From: an uncultured Actinomycetes bacterium
Lineage (GTDB): Bacteria; Actinomycetota; Acidimicrobiia; Acidimicrobiales; RAAP-2
DNA length: 64,000 nucleotides
Assembly: GCA_903871335.1 (NCBI GenBank)
Contig: CAIQGE010000020.1
Location: 23,701 to 87,700, forward strand
Reading direction: 5' to 3'
The position numbers were made by a program, and so were the translations under genes. Each line of letters starts with the position of its first letter. Position 1 is the stretch's first letter. Below are positions 42,199 to 50,592 of this stretch, in pieces. Below the pieces are notes generated by a model. It ran no database searches, was not told the DNA's origin, and saw nothing but the letters and a program-made list of their open reading frames with translations.

Positions 42199-42204
42199 TA
42201 CCGT
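42199..42204 (+). promoter_or_regulatory. Predicted -10 box of nrdR (leaderless)
   Basis: TACCGT lies six bases before GTG 42211. Confidence 0.5.
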
Positions 42205-42210
42205 TGAGCG

Positions 42211-42681
42211 GTGCGATGTCCTTTTTGCTCGGCTGATGATGACCGGGTGGTGGACTCTCGTTTGGCCGAAGACGGCATCGCCATTCGGCGCCGTCGAGAG
42301 TGCGCCGCCTGCTCCCAGCGTTTTACGACCTTCGAGCGCATTGAAGAGGTTGGCATCTACGTCGCCAAGCGCTCCGGGGAGCGCGAACCATTCGATCGCG
42401 AGAAGATCATAAAGGGTCTGCGCGCCGCCTTTAAGAACCGACCAGTGGACGAAGACGTGATTACCGGCGTGGCCACGTCCGTGGAAGAAGCAGTGCGGCT
42501 GCTCGGTCGCGACGTGTCCAGTGAAGAGGTGGGTCTCACCACGCTCGAGGAACTGCGCAAGGTGGACGACGTGGCCTACGTGCGCTTCGCCTCGGTGTAC
42601 AAGGGCTTTGAGGACGCGGACGATTTTGCGCGGGAGATTCGCATGTTGGAAAAGACCACCGCACCAAAGTCCAAGGGGTAG
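42211..42681 (+). CDS. nrdR: Transcriptional repressor NrdR
   Basis: This 156-residue NrdR senses ATP/dATP and represses ribonucleotide reductase genes. The N-terminal zinc ribbon is MRCPFCSADDDRVVDSR with the second pair in RRRECAACSQRF. The ATP-cone follows (REPFDREKIIKGLRAAF). The start is GTG 42211. No nrd genes are in the window. Confidence 0.96.
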   Translation: MRCPFCSADDDRVVDSRLAEDGIAIRRRRECAACSQRFTTFERIEEVGIYVAKRSGEREPFDREKIIKGLRAAFKNRPVDEDVITGVATSVEEAVRLLGRDVSSEEVGLTTLEELRKVDDVAYVRFASVYKGFEDADDFAREIRMLEKTTAPKSKG

Positions 42682-42683
42682 CC

Positions 42684-43391
42684 GTGCAGTCGTTCTCGTT
42701 GGCCCCGTCGGTCGTCCTCGCGATCTACGCGCACCCCGATGACGCCGACGTGGCGGCCGGTGGCGCCCTCGCGCGCTGGGCGCAGATGGGCGCGAGCGTG
42801 CACATGCTCATTGTGGCCAATGGCGCCAAAGGTTCGCACGACGCCAGCGTGGACGTGACGCACCTGCGCGAACAGCGCAGTCACGAACTCAGTGTGGCCG
42901 CGGGAATCCTCGGGGTGAGTGGCGTCATCGAACTTGATTACGACGACGGCGGATTCAGTAACGACGAGCGTCTTCGTGAGATTCTCGTCACGCACATCCG
43001 TCGCCTGCGTCCCGACGTGGTGCTCGGCCCTGATCCGACGGCCACGTTCTTTGGTGGTGCCTACGTCAATCACCGCGATCACCGCGAGACCGGTTGGGCT
43101 CTGCTCGACGCCGTGGCGCCGGCGAGCGGGATGCCGCACTACTTCCCGAACGCCGGTGACGCTCACGTCGTTGCCAACCTGTTGTTGTCGGGCACGCACG
43201 AGCCCGACGTGGTCGTCGACATCACCGCGTCACTCGAGAACAAGATCAAAGCCGTGCTCGCGCACGGATCACAGGTCGGTGATGACCCGAGCGGCGTGCG
43301 CGCGGTCGTGACCGCACGGGCCCAACAGGCGGGCCGAACAATCGGGGTTGCCCACGGTGAAGCCTTCCGACACGTCATCTTCAGTCACTGA
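42684..43391 (+). CDS. PIG-L/LmbE-family zinc deacetylase
   Basis: This 235-residue protein has the zinc motif AIYAHPDDADVAAGGALARW and the later NHRDHRETGW, both PIG-L hallmarks. Family members in actinobacteria include MshB and Mca in mycothiol metabolism, but many act on other N-acetyl sugars; the substrate is open here. A possible ribosome site AAGGGG precedes GTG 42684. It follows nrdR by two bases, and dinB overlaps its end. Confidence 0.88.
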   Translation: MQSFSLAPSVVLAIYAHPDDADVAAGGALARWAQMGASVHMLIVANGAKGSHDASVDVTHLREQRSHELSVAAGILGVSGVIELDYDDGGFSNDERLREILVTHIRRLRPDVVLGPDPTATFFGGAYVNHRDHRETGWALLDAVAPASGMPHYFPNAGDAHVVANLLLSGTHEPDVVVDITASLENKIKAVLAHGSQVGDDPSGVRAVVTARAQQAGRTIGVAHGEAFRHVIFSH

Positions 43392-44712
43392 CCCCTCCGT
43401 TCTCGACGCGCCGGTCCTGCACGTCGACTTAGACGCGTTCTTCGCGTCCGTCGAGATTCTGGATGACCCTTCACTTCGTGGTCGACCAGTTGCGGTCGGG
43501 GGAGCGGGCGAACGAGGCGTGATCGCGAGCGCCAGCTACGAGGCGCGACGTTTCGGGGTGCGCAGCGCGATGCCGAGTGTCGTGGCGCTCCGACAGTGTC
43601 CCCAACTCGTGATTCTGCCAGGTCGCTTTGATCGCTACGAGGAGTACTCGCGACGCTTCCACGCGATCGTGAACGACCTCACCCCGATCTACGAGCCCCT
43701 CGGTCTCGACGAGGTCTTCGCGGACTTGACCTCACTGGCCCGGCTCGACGTCCGTCCGCTCGCGGCCGCCGCCGAACTGCGTCAGCGCATTGGTGACGAG
43801 CTGGGCATTCTCTCGGGCGTGGGTCTCGGTCCGAACAAGCTCTTTGCGAAATTGGCCAGCAAACGCTCGAAACCAACGGTCCGCGACGGTGTCCTGGTTC
43901 CGGGTCCGGGCGTGGTGTACGTGGATCCGGCGACCCGAGAGCGGTGGTTGAACGAACTCCCGGTGCGCGCGCTGTGGGGTGTGGGTCCGGCGACCGCGGA
44001 GCGCCTGGAGCGACTCGGACTCTCGTCGGTGCGCGAACTCGCGACCGTGGACGAAGCCACCCTGCGCTCTCACTTCGGTCCGGCCATGGCCGCGTCTCTG
44101 TCGGCCATGGCGCGCGGCGAGGACGCCCGCGCGGTGAGTCCCCACCGAGTGAACAAATCCATTGGTCACGAGGAAACTTTCGCCACGAGCCTCGTCGGTT
44201 ACGACGACGTGCTGGTGCAGATTCGGCGCCACGCCGGGGTGGTCGCCCGCGCGCTGCGCGATTCGTCCCAGGTCGCCCACACCATCTCGGTCGTGATCAG
44301 GTTCGACGATCTCCACGCCGTGCGTCGGTCGCAAACACTCAGTTTCGGGGTTGACGACGAGGGCGCCATCGCCGGCGTCGCCGAAGCTCTCGCGGAGTCG
44401 GTGCCGCTCAATGCCGCGGTTCGCCTCGCGGGAGTATCGGCGAGTTCGTTACGCGCGCGCGAGGGCAGTCAGGTGCAACTGGCCTTTGATCTCTCGTCGG
44501 CTCCCGAGACGCTGAGCGTGGAGGCGGCCTCGCGCGCCGCGCAGGCGAACCGCGCCGCGCTCCGTGACGCGATCGACGACTTGCGCCAGCGGTTCGGTCG
44601 CTCGGTGATCGCGCAGGGCAGTGACTTAACGAGCGCCGAGGTGCACGTGGAGCGTCAACGAGGCTCTCACGCCTTCGGACCGAGCACCGAGGGGTCGAGC
44701 GACACCCAGTGA
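43357..44712 (+). CDS. dinB: DNA polymerase IV (Y-family)
   Basis: This 451-residue translesion polymerase has LHVDLDAFFASVE (first metal Asp), GVIASASYEARRFGVRSAMP, and PLGLDEVFADLT (catalytic Asp-Glu; the usual Ser before DE is Gly). GVGPATAERLERLGL is the thumb HhH motif, and a little-finger domain follows. A QVQLAFDL segment in the C-terminal half is a weak clamp-binding candidate. GTG 43357 is preferred to TTG 43348. No LexA box was found before it. The end overlaps the convergent gene by 46 bases. Confidence 0.93.
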   Translation: MKPSDTSSSVTDPSVLDAPVLHVDLDAFFASVEILDDPSLRGRPVAVGGAGERGVIASASYEARRFGVRSAMPSVVALRQCPQLVILPGRFDRYEEYSRRFHAIVNDLTPIYEPLGLDEVFADLTSLARLDVRPLAAAAELRQRIGDELGILSGVGLGPNKLFAKLASKRSKPTVRDGVLVPGPGVVYVDPATRERWLNELPVRALWGVGPATAERLERLGLSSVRELATVDEATLRSHFGPAMAASLSAMARGEDARAVSPHRVNKSIGHEETFATSLVGYDDVLVQIRRHAGVVARALRDSSQVAHTISVVIRFDDLHAVRRSQTLSFGVDDEGAIAGVAEALAESVPLNAAVRLAGVSASSLRAREGSQVQLAFDLSSAPETLSVEAASRAAQANRAALRDAIDDLRQRFGRSVIAQGSDLTSAEVHVERQRGSHAFGPSTEGSSDTQ

Positions 44713-45743
44713 CCGTGCGAGTGACTCCAGCCCCACGAGGTGGGCTCGCCACCCGGCTCGGTGACGACGATCTGACTCGCGCCGGCGCGCGGCGGAGGCT
44801 CGTGGGCCTCGGGCGGGCCCAAGTGCGGCACGGCCCGGGGCCATTCGAGGTAGAGCCAGTAGATGTCGCGGGTGGCGGTGAGTTCGCGCATTCTCTTTCC
44901 GAAGGCGGCCTGTTCTGCGGGTTCGAAGTACGCGGCGACCCAGGTGTGCAGCACCAACGTCGGCACGCCCGGTTCTGCGAGAGCCAGGGCTTCGTCGAGG
45001 ACCGCAGTGGCGGTGCCGGCCAGGATCTGACGCTGCGGCCAGTTCGGCGCGTGCGAGACCACGGCGTCGACGCGTTCGCGGCGACGCACGTCCTCGGGCC
45101 ACAGACACGCCCGCAGCCACCGCAGGTCGTCGGCGTTCGAGATGTCCAAGGGATTCGGGTCCAGACCGACGCGCGAGACGACTCGCGCCGACGGCGCACT
45201 CGGCCAGGGTCCCGAGAGGGACTCCGAGACGAGGGTCAAGGGATCGCCGTCGTCGGTGCTGCGCACCTGGAGGAGATCGGCGAAGAGGTTGAGGCCGGCC
45301 GAGGTGCCGACGTCCACCAGATTGACCTCGCGGAGTCCACGTGCGCAGAGCACCCGCAGGACCGCCTGAATGGTGGCCGACCGGTTGACCTCGTTGGTTT
45401 GGGTGGCCCGGTCGAGGTAGGGGGTGAGCAGACTCGGGTCTGCTTCCACGACCGCGAAGACGCGGGCCGCGAATTCGTCGGGCGAGACGCCACCCCCGCG
45501 ACGCAGGTCGTCGTAGAGGGGGGTGAGGTCTTCGTGTCCGAGCAAGGCGAGGTCGTGGAGCCCCGCGAAGATCAACATGCTGTTGCGCTGCTCCGGACGC
45601 ACCGCATAGAGCAGGTCAATGGCGACCTTGGAGTTAGCGAGCGCGAGGGACAGGGCGCCGTAGGCGGGGACGCGGGCGTGGTCCTCGGGGGAGATGGCGT
45701 AGCGGAAGCGATTCGCTAGGTCCGCGCGGGTGCTCTCGTCCAT
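44667..45743 (-). CDS. DUF2332-family protein
   Basis: This 358-residue protein matches the DUF2332 pattern: FRYAISPEDHARVPAYGALSLALA near the N-terminus, and a central VNLVDVGTSAGLNLFADLL that looks like a Rossmann nucleotide-binding loop of a methyltransferase-like fold. The C-terminus has WLYLEWPRAVPHL and ends near GWSHSHGHWVSLDPS. Function is unknown. It is the last gene of a run with the sortase and L,D-transpeptidase, its ATG overlapping the sortase stop by one base. Confidence 0.8.
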   Translation of the reverse strand: MDESTRADLANRFRYAISPEDHARVPAYGALSLALANSKVAIDLLYAVRPEQRNSMLIFAGLHDLALLGHEDLTPLYDDLRRGGGVSPDEFAARVFAVVEADPSLLTPYLDRATQTNEVNRSATIQAVLRVLCARGLREVNLVDVGTSAGLNLFADLLQVRSTDDGDPLTLVSESLSGPWPSAPSARVVSRVGLDPNPLDISNADDLRWLRACLWPEDVRRRERVDAVVSHAPNWPQRQILAGTATAVLDEALALAEPGVPTLVLHTWVAAYFEPAEQAAFGKRMRELTATRDIYWLYLEWPRAVPHLGPPEAHEPPPRAGASQIVVTEPGGEPTSWGWSHSHGHWVSLDPSVLGPKA

Positions 45744-46726
45744 CAGTAGTTGGCCGGCAGTAACCAGGAGAGACCCTGGAACAGGTTCAAGGTGACGGGG
45801 ACGCAGAGCACGCCGATGAGGCTAACGACGAGGACCGGGTGCGCGCTGCGTCGGCGCCACCGCGTGCCGTAGATGAGGAGACCGGCGAGGAGGGTGCCGT
45901 AGAGGACGACGGGCCACCAACCGCCGCCTCCGCCCGCCGCGGTTACATTCGCGGCGAGCGGGGCGAGCGTGGTCGTGGTGGTGGGTTCGGTCGTCGTTGT
46001 CGTTGACGTTGTCGTTGACGTGGTTGTTGGTGATGGCACCGTCGTGGTCGTGACGGGGGACACCCCCGCGCGCTGGACCGCGGTCAGGTGCGCGTGAATG
46101 ACGAGTCGCGTGACGGCGGAGTAGGGAGGATTACAGGTCGTGAGCGTGAGCGAGGGAAACGGGGTGGCGCCCAAAACCGAGACATTGTTCGGGCTCACGA
46201 CGATGCTGCTCGTTACCCGGTAGAGGAGGCTCGCGCGATCGGTCGTGATCACGATCGGGTCGCCGACTTTGAGCTCATTGAGATATCGAAAGGGCCGGCC
46301 CCAGGTGGTGCGGTGTCCGGCGATGGCGACGTTGCCCATGGCCCCGAGCGCGGGGCTCGAGGAATAGTGACCGGGTCCGAGACGAAGTTCTTCGTCCCCC
46401 GTCCCTTCGATAATGGCCTGCTTCACATTGATGCTCGGGATCTGTAGGAGGCCGAGCCAGGTTCCTGGAGCGGCCGTGGTGTTGGAGAGAGGCACCGGGG
46501 GACCCTTCGGCAACACGAGTACGGGTCTCGTCACGATGTGACGGAGCGGAGGAGGCAGAGTCTTTTGCACACTGGCGACGGCACTGTTCTGGGTACGTTC
46601 CTGGAGAAGGTTCGTGAACCAGATCTGGTAGGCGAGGAACAGGGCGCAGAGTACCCCGAGGGTTATCAGGGTGAGGCCGAGGTGATAGAGGAAGGAACGC
46701 CCGCGCGAGTGTGCCGGGGTCGACAC
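45743..46726 (-). CDS. Class E sortase
   Basis: This 327-residue sortase joins LPxTG-type proteins to the cell wall. N-terminal helix (FLYHLGLTLITLGVLCALFLAYQIW), core with GHRTTWGRPFRYLNEL (catalytic His) and LTLTTCNPPYSAVTRLVIHA (catalytic Cys and Arg). The Tyr-containing NPPYS after TTC is typical of class E, which often reads LAxTG. After the core is a Thr/Ser/Pro linker (about residues 225-255) and two C-terminal helices. The LPFTG protein at 50.6-51.6 kb is a likely substrate. Confidence 0.9.
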   Translation of the reverse strand: MSTPAHSRGRSFLYHLGLTLITLGVLCALFLAYQIWFTNLLQERTQNSAVASVQKTLPPPLRHIVTRPVLVLPKGPPVPLSNTTAAPGTWLGLLQIPSINVKQAIIEGTGDEELRLGPGHYSSSPALGAMGNVAIAGHRTTWGRPFRYLNELKVGDPIVITTDRASLLYRVTSSIVVSPNNVSVLGATPFPSLTLTTCNPPYSAVTRLVIHAHLTAVQRAGVSPVTTTTVPSPTTTSTTTSTTTTTEPTTTTTLAPLAANVTAAGGGGGWWPVVLYGTLLAGLLIYGTRWRRRSAHPVLVVSLIGVLCVPVTLNLFQGLSWLLPANY

Positions 46727-46730
46727 TCGC

Positions 46731-47777
46731 TTAGGAGACGGTGACGAGGGTGCCGATGGGAGTGTGCGGCCAGACGAGGCCGGCGTGGGTGTACATCATC
46801 TCCACGCACCCGAGGCTCTGCGGGTAGCCGTAGCTGTAGCGAATGAAACCGTGCAGGGCGTCGCCACCATTGAAGTACGAGACATACGGAATACCGGTGT
46901 CGTGGTACTTCGAGCCGTCCGGGTTGGTGCCCGACATCGTCGTTGTGCGAAAGCGCAAGTACACCGGGTAGGTGCCGTTGTCCGTCTGCGCCTGGGGGAT
47001 GCCGGTGTTCACGAGGGTCTTGTAGGCGACGTCACCGTTCACGTAGAGCGTGAGCGACTCCGGGCGGGCCTTGGAGACCGACACGTAGTTCCAAGGATTC
47101 GGGTTGTGCTTGGCCAGGCTGGCGTCGTGGAGGAGCATCTGCCACGTCTGCGCCGTCGGCAGACCGGTGGTCGCAAAGCCGTGGATGTCCTGGAAGCGCA
47201 TGATCGCGCCCTTCAGGATCACGTTGTACGTCCCGACGTGCCAAAGAACTTTGAGCGCACCGGGCAACTTGGCGAATCGCCACGCGAAGGTGCCGGCGAC
47301 CGGGTTGGCGAGACTCGTGCGCTTGACGGTTGTCGTAAAGGAGACCGGCAAGTAATTGAGTTGCGCGAAGAGTTGGTCCATCCACGTGAGTGATCCCGAG
47401 GCGACGAGAGTCTTGGGCACCGTGGTTGTTGCCGTGCAGGAGGACGAGCACGAGAGGGCCGTCGGGATAGTCGTCGCGTAGCGCATGTTCGGCACGAGGT
47501 ACCCGGACGCCATTGCTTGGACCGTGTTGGGTCCGACCTGCTGCCAGATCGTGGCCACGGCGGGGGAAAGACGAAGTTTCGGCAACGAAGTAGCCGTCAC
47601 GGCCTGGTTGTAGGTAATGCGAACGAGCGGCACCGAGGCCAGCACGGTCGACGGGTACTGGACGGACGTGGCGTGCAGCGTGGTACTCGCTCCGGCGGTC
47701 ACGGGAGAGACCGCGACCAGCGAGGAAGTGAGGGCGAGAACACCCGAAAGAGCAAGCAAAGACGAGAAGCGACGCAC
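46731..47777 (-). CDS. Exported L,D-transpeptidase (YkuD)
   Basis: This 348-residue protein starts with a signal peptide (RFSSLLALSGVLALTSSLVAVSPVTAGAS). A beta domain follows, then a peptidoglycan-binding-like helical segment (VILKGAIMRFQDIHGFATTGLPTAQTWQMLL). The C-terminal YkuD domain has ALHGFIRYSYGYPQSLGCVEM (catalytic His and Cys). It makes 3-3 cross-links in peptidoglycan or attaches proteins. It lies four bases upstream of the sortase gene, suggesting joint cell-wall work. Confidence 0.87.
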   Translation of the reverse strand: MRRFSSLLALSGVLALTSSLVAVSPVTAGASTTLHATSVQYPSTVLASVPLVRITYNQAVTATSLPKLRLSPAVATIWQQVGPNTVQAMASGYLVPNMRYATTIPTALSCSSSCTATTTVPKTLVASGSLTWMDQLFAQLNYLPVSFTTTVKRTSLANPVAGTFAWRFAKLPGALKVLWHVGTYNVILKGAIMRFQDIHGFATTGLPTAQTWQMLLHDASLAKHNPNPWNYVSVSKARPESLTLYVNGDVAYKTLVNTGIPQAQTDNGTYPVYLRFRTTTMSGTNPDGSKYHDTGIPYVSYFNGGDALHGFIRYSYGYPQSLGCVEMMYTHAGLVWPHTPIGTLVTVS

Positions 47778-47783
47778 GTCCGG

Positions 47784-47789
47784 AGTCTA
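47784..47789 (-). promoter_or_regulatory. Predicted -10 box of the L,D-transpeptidase operon
   Basis: On the minus strand TAGACT lies six bases before GTG 47777. Confidence 0.55.
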
Positions 47790-47823
47790 CCGGAGAAATA
47801 GGCCACATAATCGGCACGTTCTT

Positions 47824-50115
47824 TTAACTAATTACCTCGTTGAGCTCTCGTAATAATGCATTTGCCGTCGCCTCATCGACTGGTTGTCCGCTCGGCGTGC
47901 GGAGGTAGAAGGCGTCAATGGCCACGTCCCCGACCGTCGAGAGTCGGGCGGCCGTGATGTCGAGCCCGAAGGCGGAGACCGCCCCCGCAAGACGCGAGAG
48001 AAGCCCCACCCCGTCGAGCGCGATGACCTCGATCACGGTGGCCAACTCGGAGGCGGCCGGGAGCAAGTGGGCGCCCGTCTGAACTCGGTGGCCCGACTGG
48101 CGGCGGGGCGCGTAGTCCTTCGCCCGAGAGGCGAGTTTGGCCTGCACCGCTGCGGGGTCGGCGAGGGCGGCCACGATGGTTGATTCGAGCTCCGCGTCCG
48201 ACGGCCAACCTCGCGGTCCCGGTACGCAGAAGAAGCGGTCGATGGCCACGTCGTCGTCGGAGATCACGTCGGCACTGCGCACGTCAATGGCGAGCACCGC
48301 CAAGGCGGCCGTCAGCGTGGCGAGCAGTCCCGGTCGGTCCACGGCGGCAACTGAGATCCAGTCGTCGTCCCGTCGAATGATGACGTTGCGCGAACGAACC
48401 TCGGCCAAGAGTTCTTCGTGGCGTCGCGGTACGAAGACCACGTCGTGACCACTCAGGATGCGCTGGACGCGGCTCGCGAGTTCGGCGACGAGTTGGGACT
48501 TCCATCCACCCCACGCCGAGGGACCGGTCGCGAGACCGTCGGCGCGGGAGAGAGCGACCAGGAGCTCGAGGGTCTGCTCGTCACCGACCGCGGCCGCGAC
48601 GTAGCGAAGAGTCGAAGGGTCATCGAGGTCCCGTCGCAGCGCGACGTCACTGAGCAACAGGTGGTGGCGCACGAGTTGCACCAATGTGGCGGTGTCGTCA
48701 TCGCGCAGACCCAGCCGGGGACCGGTGGCCTGGACGAGTTCGATGCCCTTTTCCGTGTGGTCCCCGCCGAGTCCCTTACCAATGTCGTGAAAGAGCGTGC
48801 CGAGGAGCAAGAGGTCGGGTCGCGAGACCTCCGTGATGGCAACGCGCACGTTGCGCACGGCTTCTAACAGGTGACGGTCCACCGTGAAGCGGTGGTAGGC
48901 GTTGCGCTGGTGGTAGGAGCGAACGTGTTCCCACTCGGGCAGATGCTTGGTGAACAGACCGACGGCGTCGAGGGACTCCACCGCGGTCACGAGACCGGCG
49001 CCTTCTCCGAGAAGACGCACGAAGGCGCGCAGTAATTGGCTCGGCCACGGGGTCGGCACCGGCGGTGACTCGTCCGCGAGTCGCTGCAGGGAAGAAAAGG
49101 AAATGGGACGGTCCTCCGCGGCGGCCACCGCCGCGAGACGCAAGGTGAGGGTCGGGTCCGAGGCCACGGGAGCTCCCGGGGCCAGACGAATCTCGCCGTC
49201 GTACATCTCGATCCCGTCCTCGATGACGACGGGCGGTCCCGGTGGGGTGGCTCCCCGCGACCGCCAGTGCCCGCGCCGTCGCCACGTGGCGTCCGAGGTG
49301 CGAGCCACGACGCGTCCCGCGGCCGATAGGCGCGTCATGAGTTCATCGGCGTCACTCGCACCCACCAGGCGAGCGACCTGGTCTTGTTCTTGCAGGAGTA
49401 GCCGGTCGAGTTCACGTCCGGCGACGCGGTGCAGGGCCACTCGGGCCTCCAGGATCACGTCACGGGCGCGGTAGATCTCGTCGAAGTCGAGGAGTTCATT
49501 GACTTCGGGAAACGCCACGCGTACCGCCGAGAGCGCGTTCACGTCACGCAGTCCGCCGTGGGATTCCTTCAAGTCCGGCTCCAGGAGGTCGGCTAAGTCC
49601 CCGTGTTGTTCGTGACGCAGTGTCATCTGACCTTCGAGTTCGGGCAACCAGCGGTCGCCCCATTCACCCGCCCACAGGGTGCGCACGCGATCAATCAGGG
49701 GTCCCGACAGGCTCTTGTCCCCCCAGACGAGGCGGGCGTCGAGGAGTCCGAGTGCCACCCGGAGGTCCGTTTCGGCGACCGCGAAGACTTCCTTGGGTCT
49801 GCGCACCGAATGGTCGAGACCGACGCCCTCGTCCCAGATGGGGTACCAGAGCTGGTCGGCGAGTTTCTCGATCTTGCGAATCCCGTCGTGAATCAGCACG
49901 AGGTCGAGGTCCGAGTGCGGGGACAGCTCTCCACGGCCGTAGCCGCCGACGGCGAGGAGGGCCACGTCCTTCGGGTTCTCGCCACCGGCCTCGTTCGCGA
50001 TGCCGCGCAGCCAGTCGTCGGCCTCGGCCGCGTAGGCGCGACAGAAGGTGATACCCGCGAGTCCCGGCGTTTCGATCAGTCGATTGCGTCGTTCGCGCAG
50101 TGATTCGGTGCCCAC
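47824..50115 (-). CDS. glnD: PII uridylyl/adenylyltransferase GlnD
   Basis: This GlnD of about 763 residues modifies and demodifies the nitrogen-signalling PII protein. Nucleotidyltransferase motif: VGGYGRGELSPHSDLDLVLIHD. Then a central GlnE-like helical part, an HD domain (TLFHDIGKGLGGDHTEKG) and two ACT domains at the end (VAAVDRPGLLATLTAAL and VIALDGVGLLSRLAGAV). Either GTG 50124 or 50115 could start; the predicted promoter overlaps the first, so I use 50115. No glnB or amtB gene is adjacent, unlike the common actinobacterial amtB-glnB-glnD order. Confidence 0.9.
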   Translation of the reverse strand: MGTESLRERRNRLIETPGLAGITFCRAYAAEADDWLRGIANEAGGENPKDVALLAVGGYGRGELSPHSDLDLVLIHDGIRKIEKLADQLWYPIWDEGVGLDHSVRRPKEVFAVAETDLRVALGLLDARLVWGDKSLSGPLIDRVRTLWAGEWGDRWLPELEGQMTLRHEQHGDLADLLEPDLKESHGGLRDVNALSAVRVAFPEVNELLDFDEIYRARDVILEARVALHRVAGRELDRLLLQEQDQVARLVGASDADELMTRLSAAGRVVARTSDATWRRRGHWRSRGATPPGPPVVIEDGIEMYDGEIRLAPGAPVASDPTLTLRLAAVAAAEDRPISFSSLQRLADESPPVPTPWPSQLLRAFVRLLGEGAGLVTAVESLDAVGLFTKHLPEWEHVRSYHQRNAYHRFTVDRHLLEAVRNVRVAITEVSRPDLLLLGTLFHDIGKGLGGDHTEKGIELVQATGPRLGLRDDDTATLVQLVRHHLLLSDVALRRDLDDPSTLRYVAAAVGDEQTLELLVALSRADGLATGPSAWGGWKSQLVAELASRVQRILSGHDVVFVPRRHEELLAEVRSRNVIIRRDDDWISVAAVDRPGLLATLTAALAVLAIDVRSADVISDDDVAIDRFFCVPGPRGWPSDAELESTIVAALADPAAVQAKLASRAKDYAPRRQSGHRVQTGAHLLPAASELATVIEVIALDGVGLLSRLAGAVSAFGLDITAARLSTVGDVAIDAFYLRTPSGQPVDEATANALLRELNEVIS

Positions 50116-50122
50116 CTCGCGC

Positions 50123-50128
50123 ACCGTA
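50123..50128 (-). promoter_or_regulatory. Predicted -10 box of glnD
   Basis: On the minus strand TACGGT lies seven bases before GTG 50115 and covers part of the alternative GTG 50124. Confidence 0.45.
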
Positions 50129-50164
50129 CCATTGAGTATCGGGCGTCGTGAAGGAGAAACAGGA

Positions 50165-50335
50165 ATGTTCACACTGGTGAAACTGTTAGTCGTGGTGGTC
50201 CTCGTCGCCGCCCTCGCCTCCGTTCTCTTCGGACTCATTTCCTTTCTCGCCGGCGCGTTGTGGTTCGTGATCAAGATCGCGATCCTGATCGCCGTCGCGT
50301 ACGGGATCATCCATTTCGTCCTGCGTCGCTCCTAA
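50165..50335 (+). CDS. Small hydrophobic membrane protein
   Basis: This 56-residue protein is almost wholly hydrophobic: two helices (LVKLLVVVVLVAALASVLFGLI and LWFVIKIAILIAVAYGIIHFVL) and a basic end LRRS. ATG 50165 has the ribosome site AAGGAGAA. It is divergent from glnD and just before tRNA-Cys. Function unknown. Confidence 0.65.
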   Translation: MFTLVKLLVVVVLVAALASVLFGLISFLAGALWFVIKIAILIAVAYGIIHFVLRRS

Positions 50336-50363
50336 CGACCCGCCGAGTAGGCTGAGACCTCCT

Positions 50364-50437
50364 GGCGGCGTGGCCGAGCGGTTAGGCAGGGGCCTGCAAA
50401 GCCCCGTACTCCGGTTCGAATCCGGACGCCGCCTCCA
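50364..50437 (+). tRNA. tRNA-Cys (GCA)
   Basis: A full cloverleaf: 7-base acceptor stem GGCGGCG/CGCCGCC, D-arm with a GGTTAGGC-type loop, anticodon arm around TGCAA giving anticodon GCA, and a T-arm with GGTTCGAATCC. Discriminator U is followed by an encoded CCA (50435-50437). Confidence 0.95.
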
Positions 50438-50459
50438 GAAGGGTGACCAGGTCACCTCC

Positions 50460-50499
50460 CGCGGTGTCGCGTGGTGGCAATAAGCCACGCGACACCGCG
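50460..50499 (+). terminator. Long perfect hairpin after tRNA-Cys
   Basis: A 15-base-pair perfect stem with a ten-base loop lies 23 bases after the tRNA. No T-run follows. It may end or trim the tRNA transcript, or protect the 5' side of the next mRNA. Confidence 0.55.
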
Positions 50500-50592
50500 A
50501 AGAACCTGCGACCGTCGTGACGCGGCTCGTTCGCGCCCCCGGGCCACGACTCTGGTATCTTTCGCTGTGATTCGTTTGCCTCGGGAGGATTC

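Noticed and set aside
43300..43360. LexA box before dinB
   Set aside because: I looked for CGAAC-N4-GTTCG and found none; dinB here overlaps the PIG-L gene and is likely read from its mRNA.
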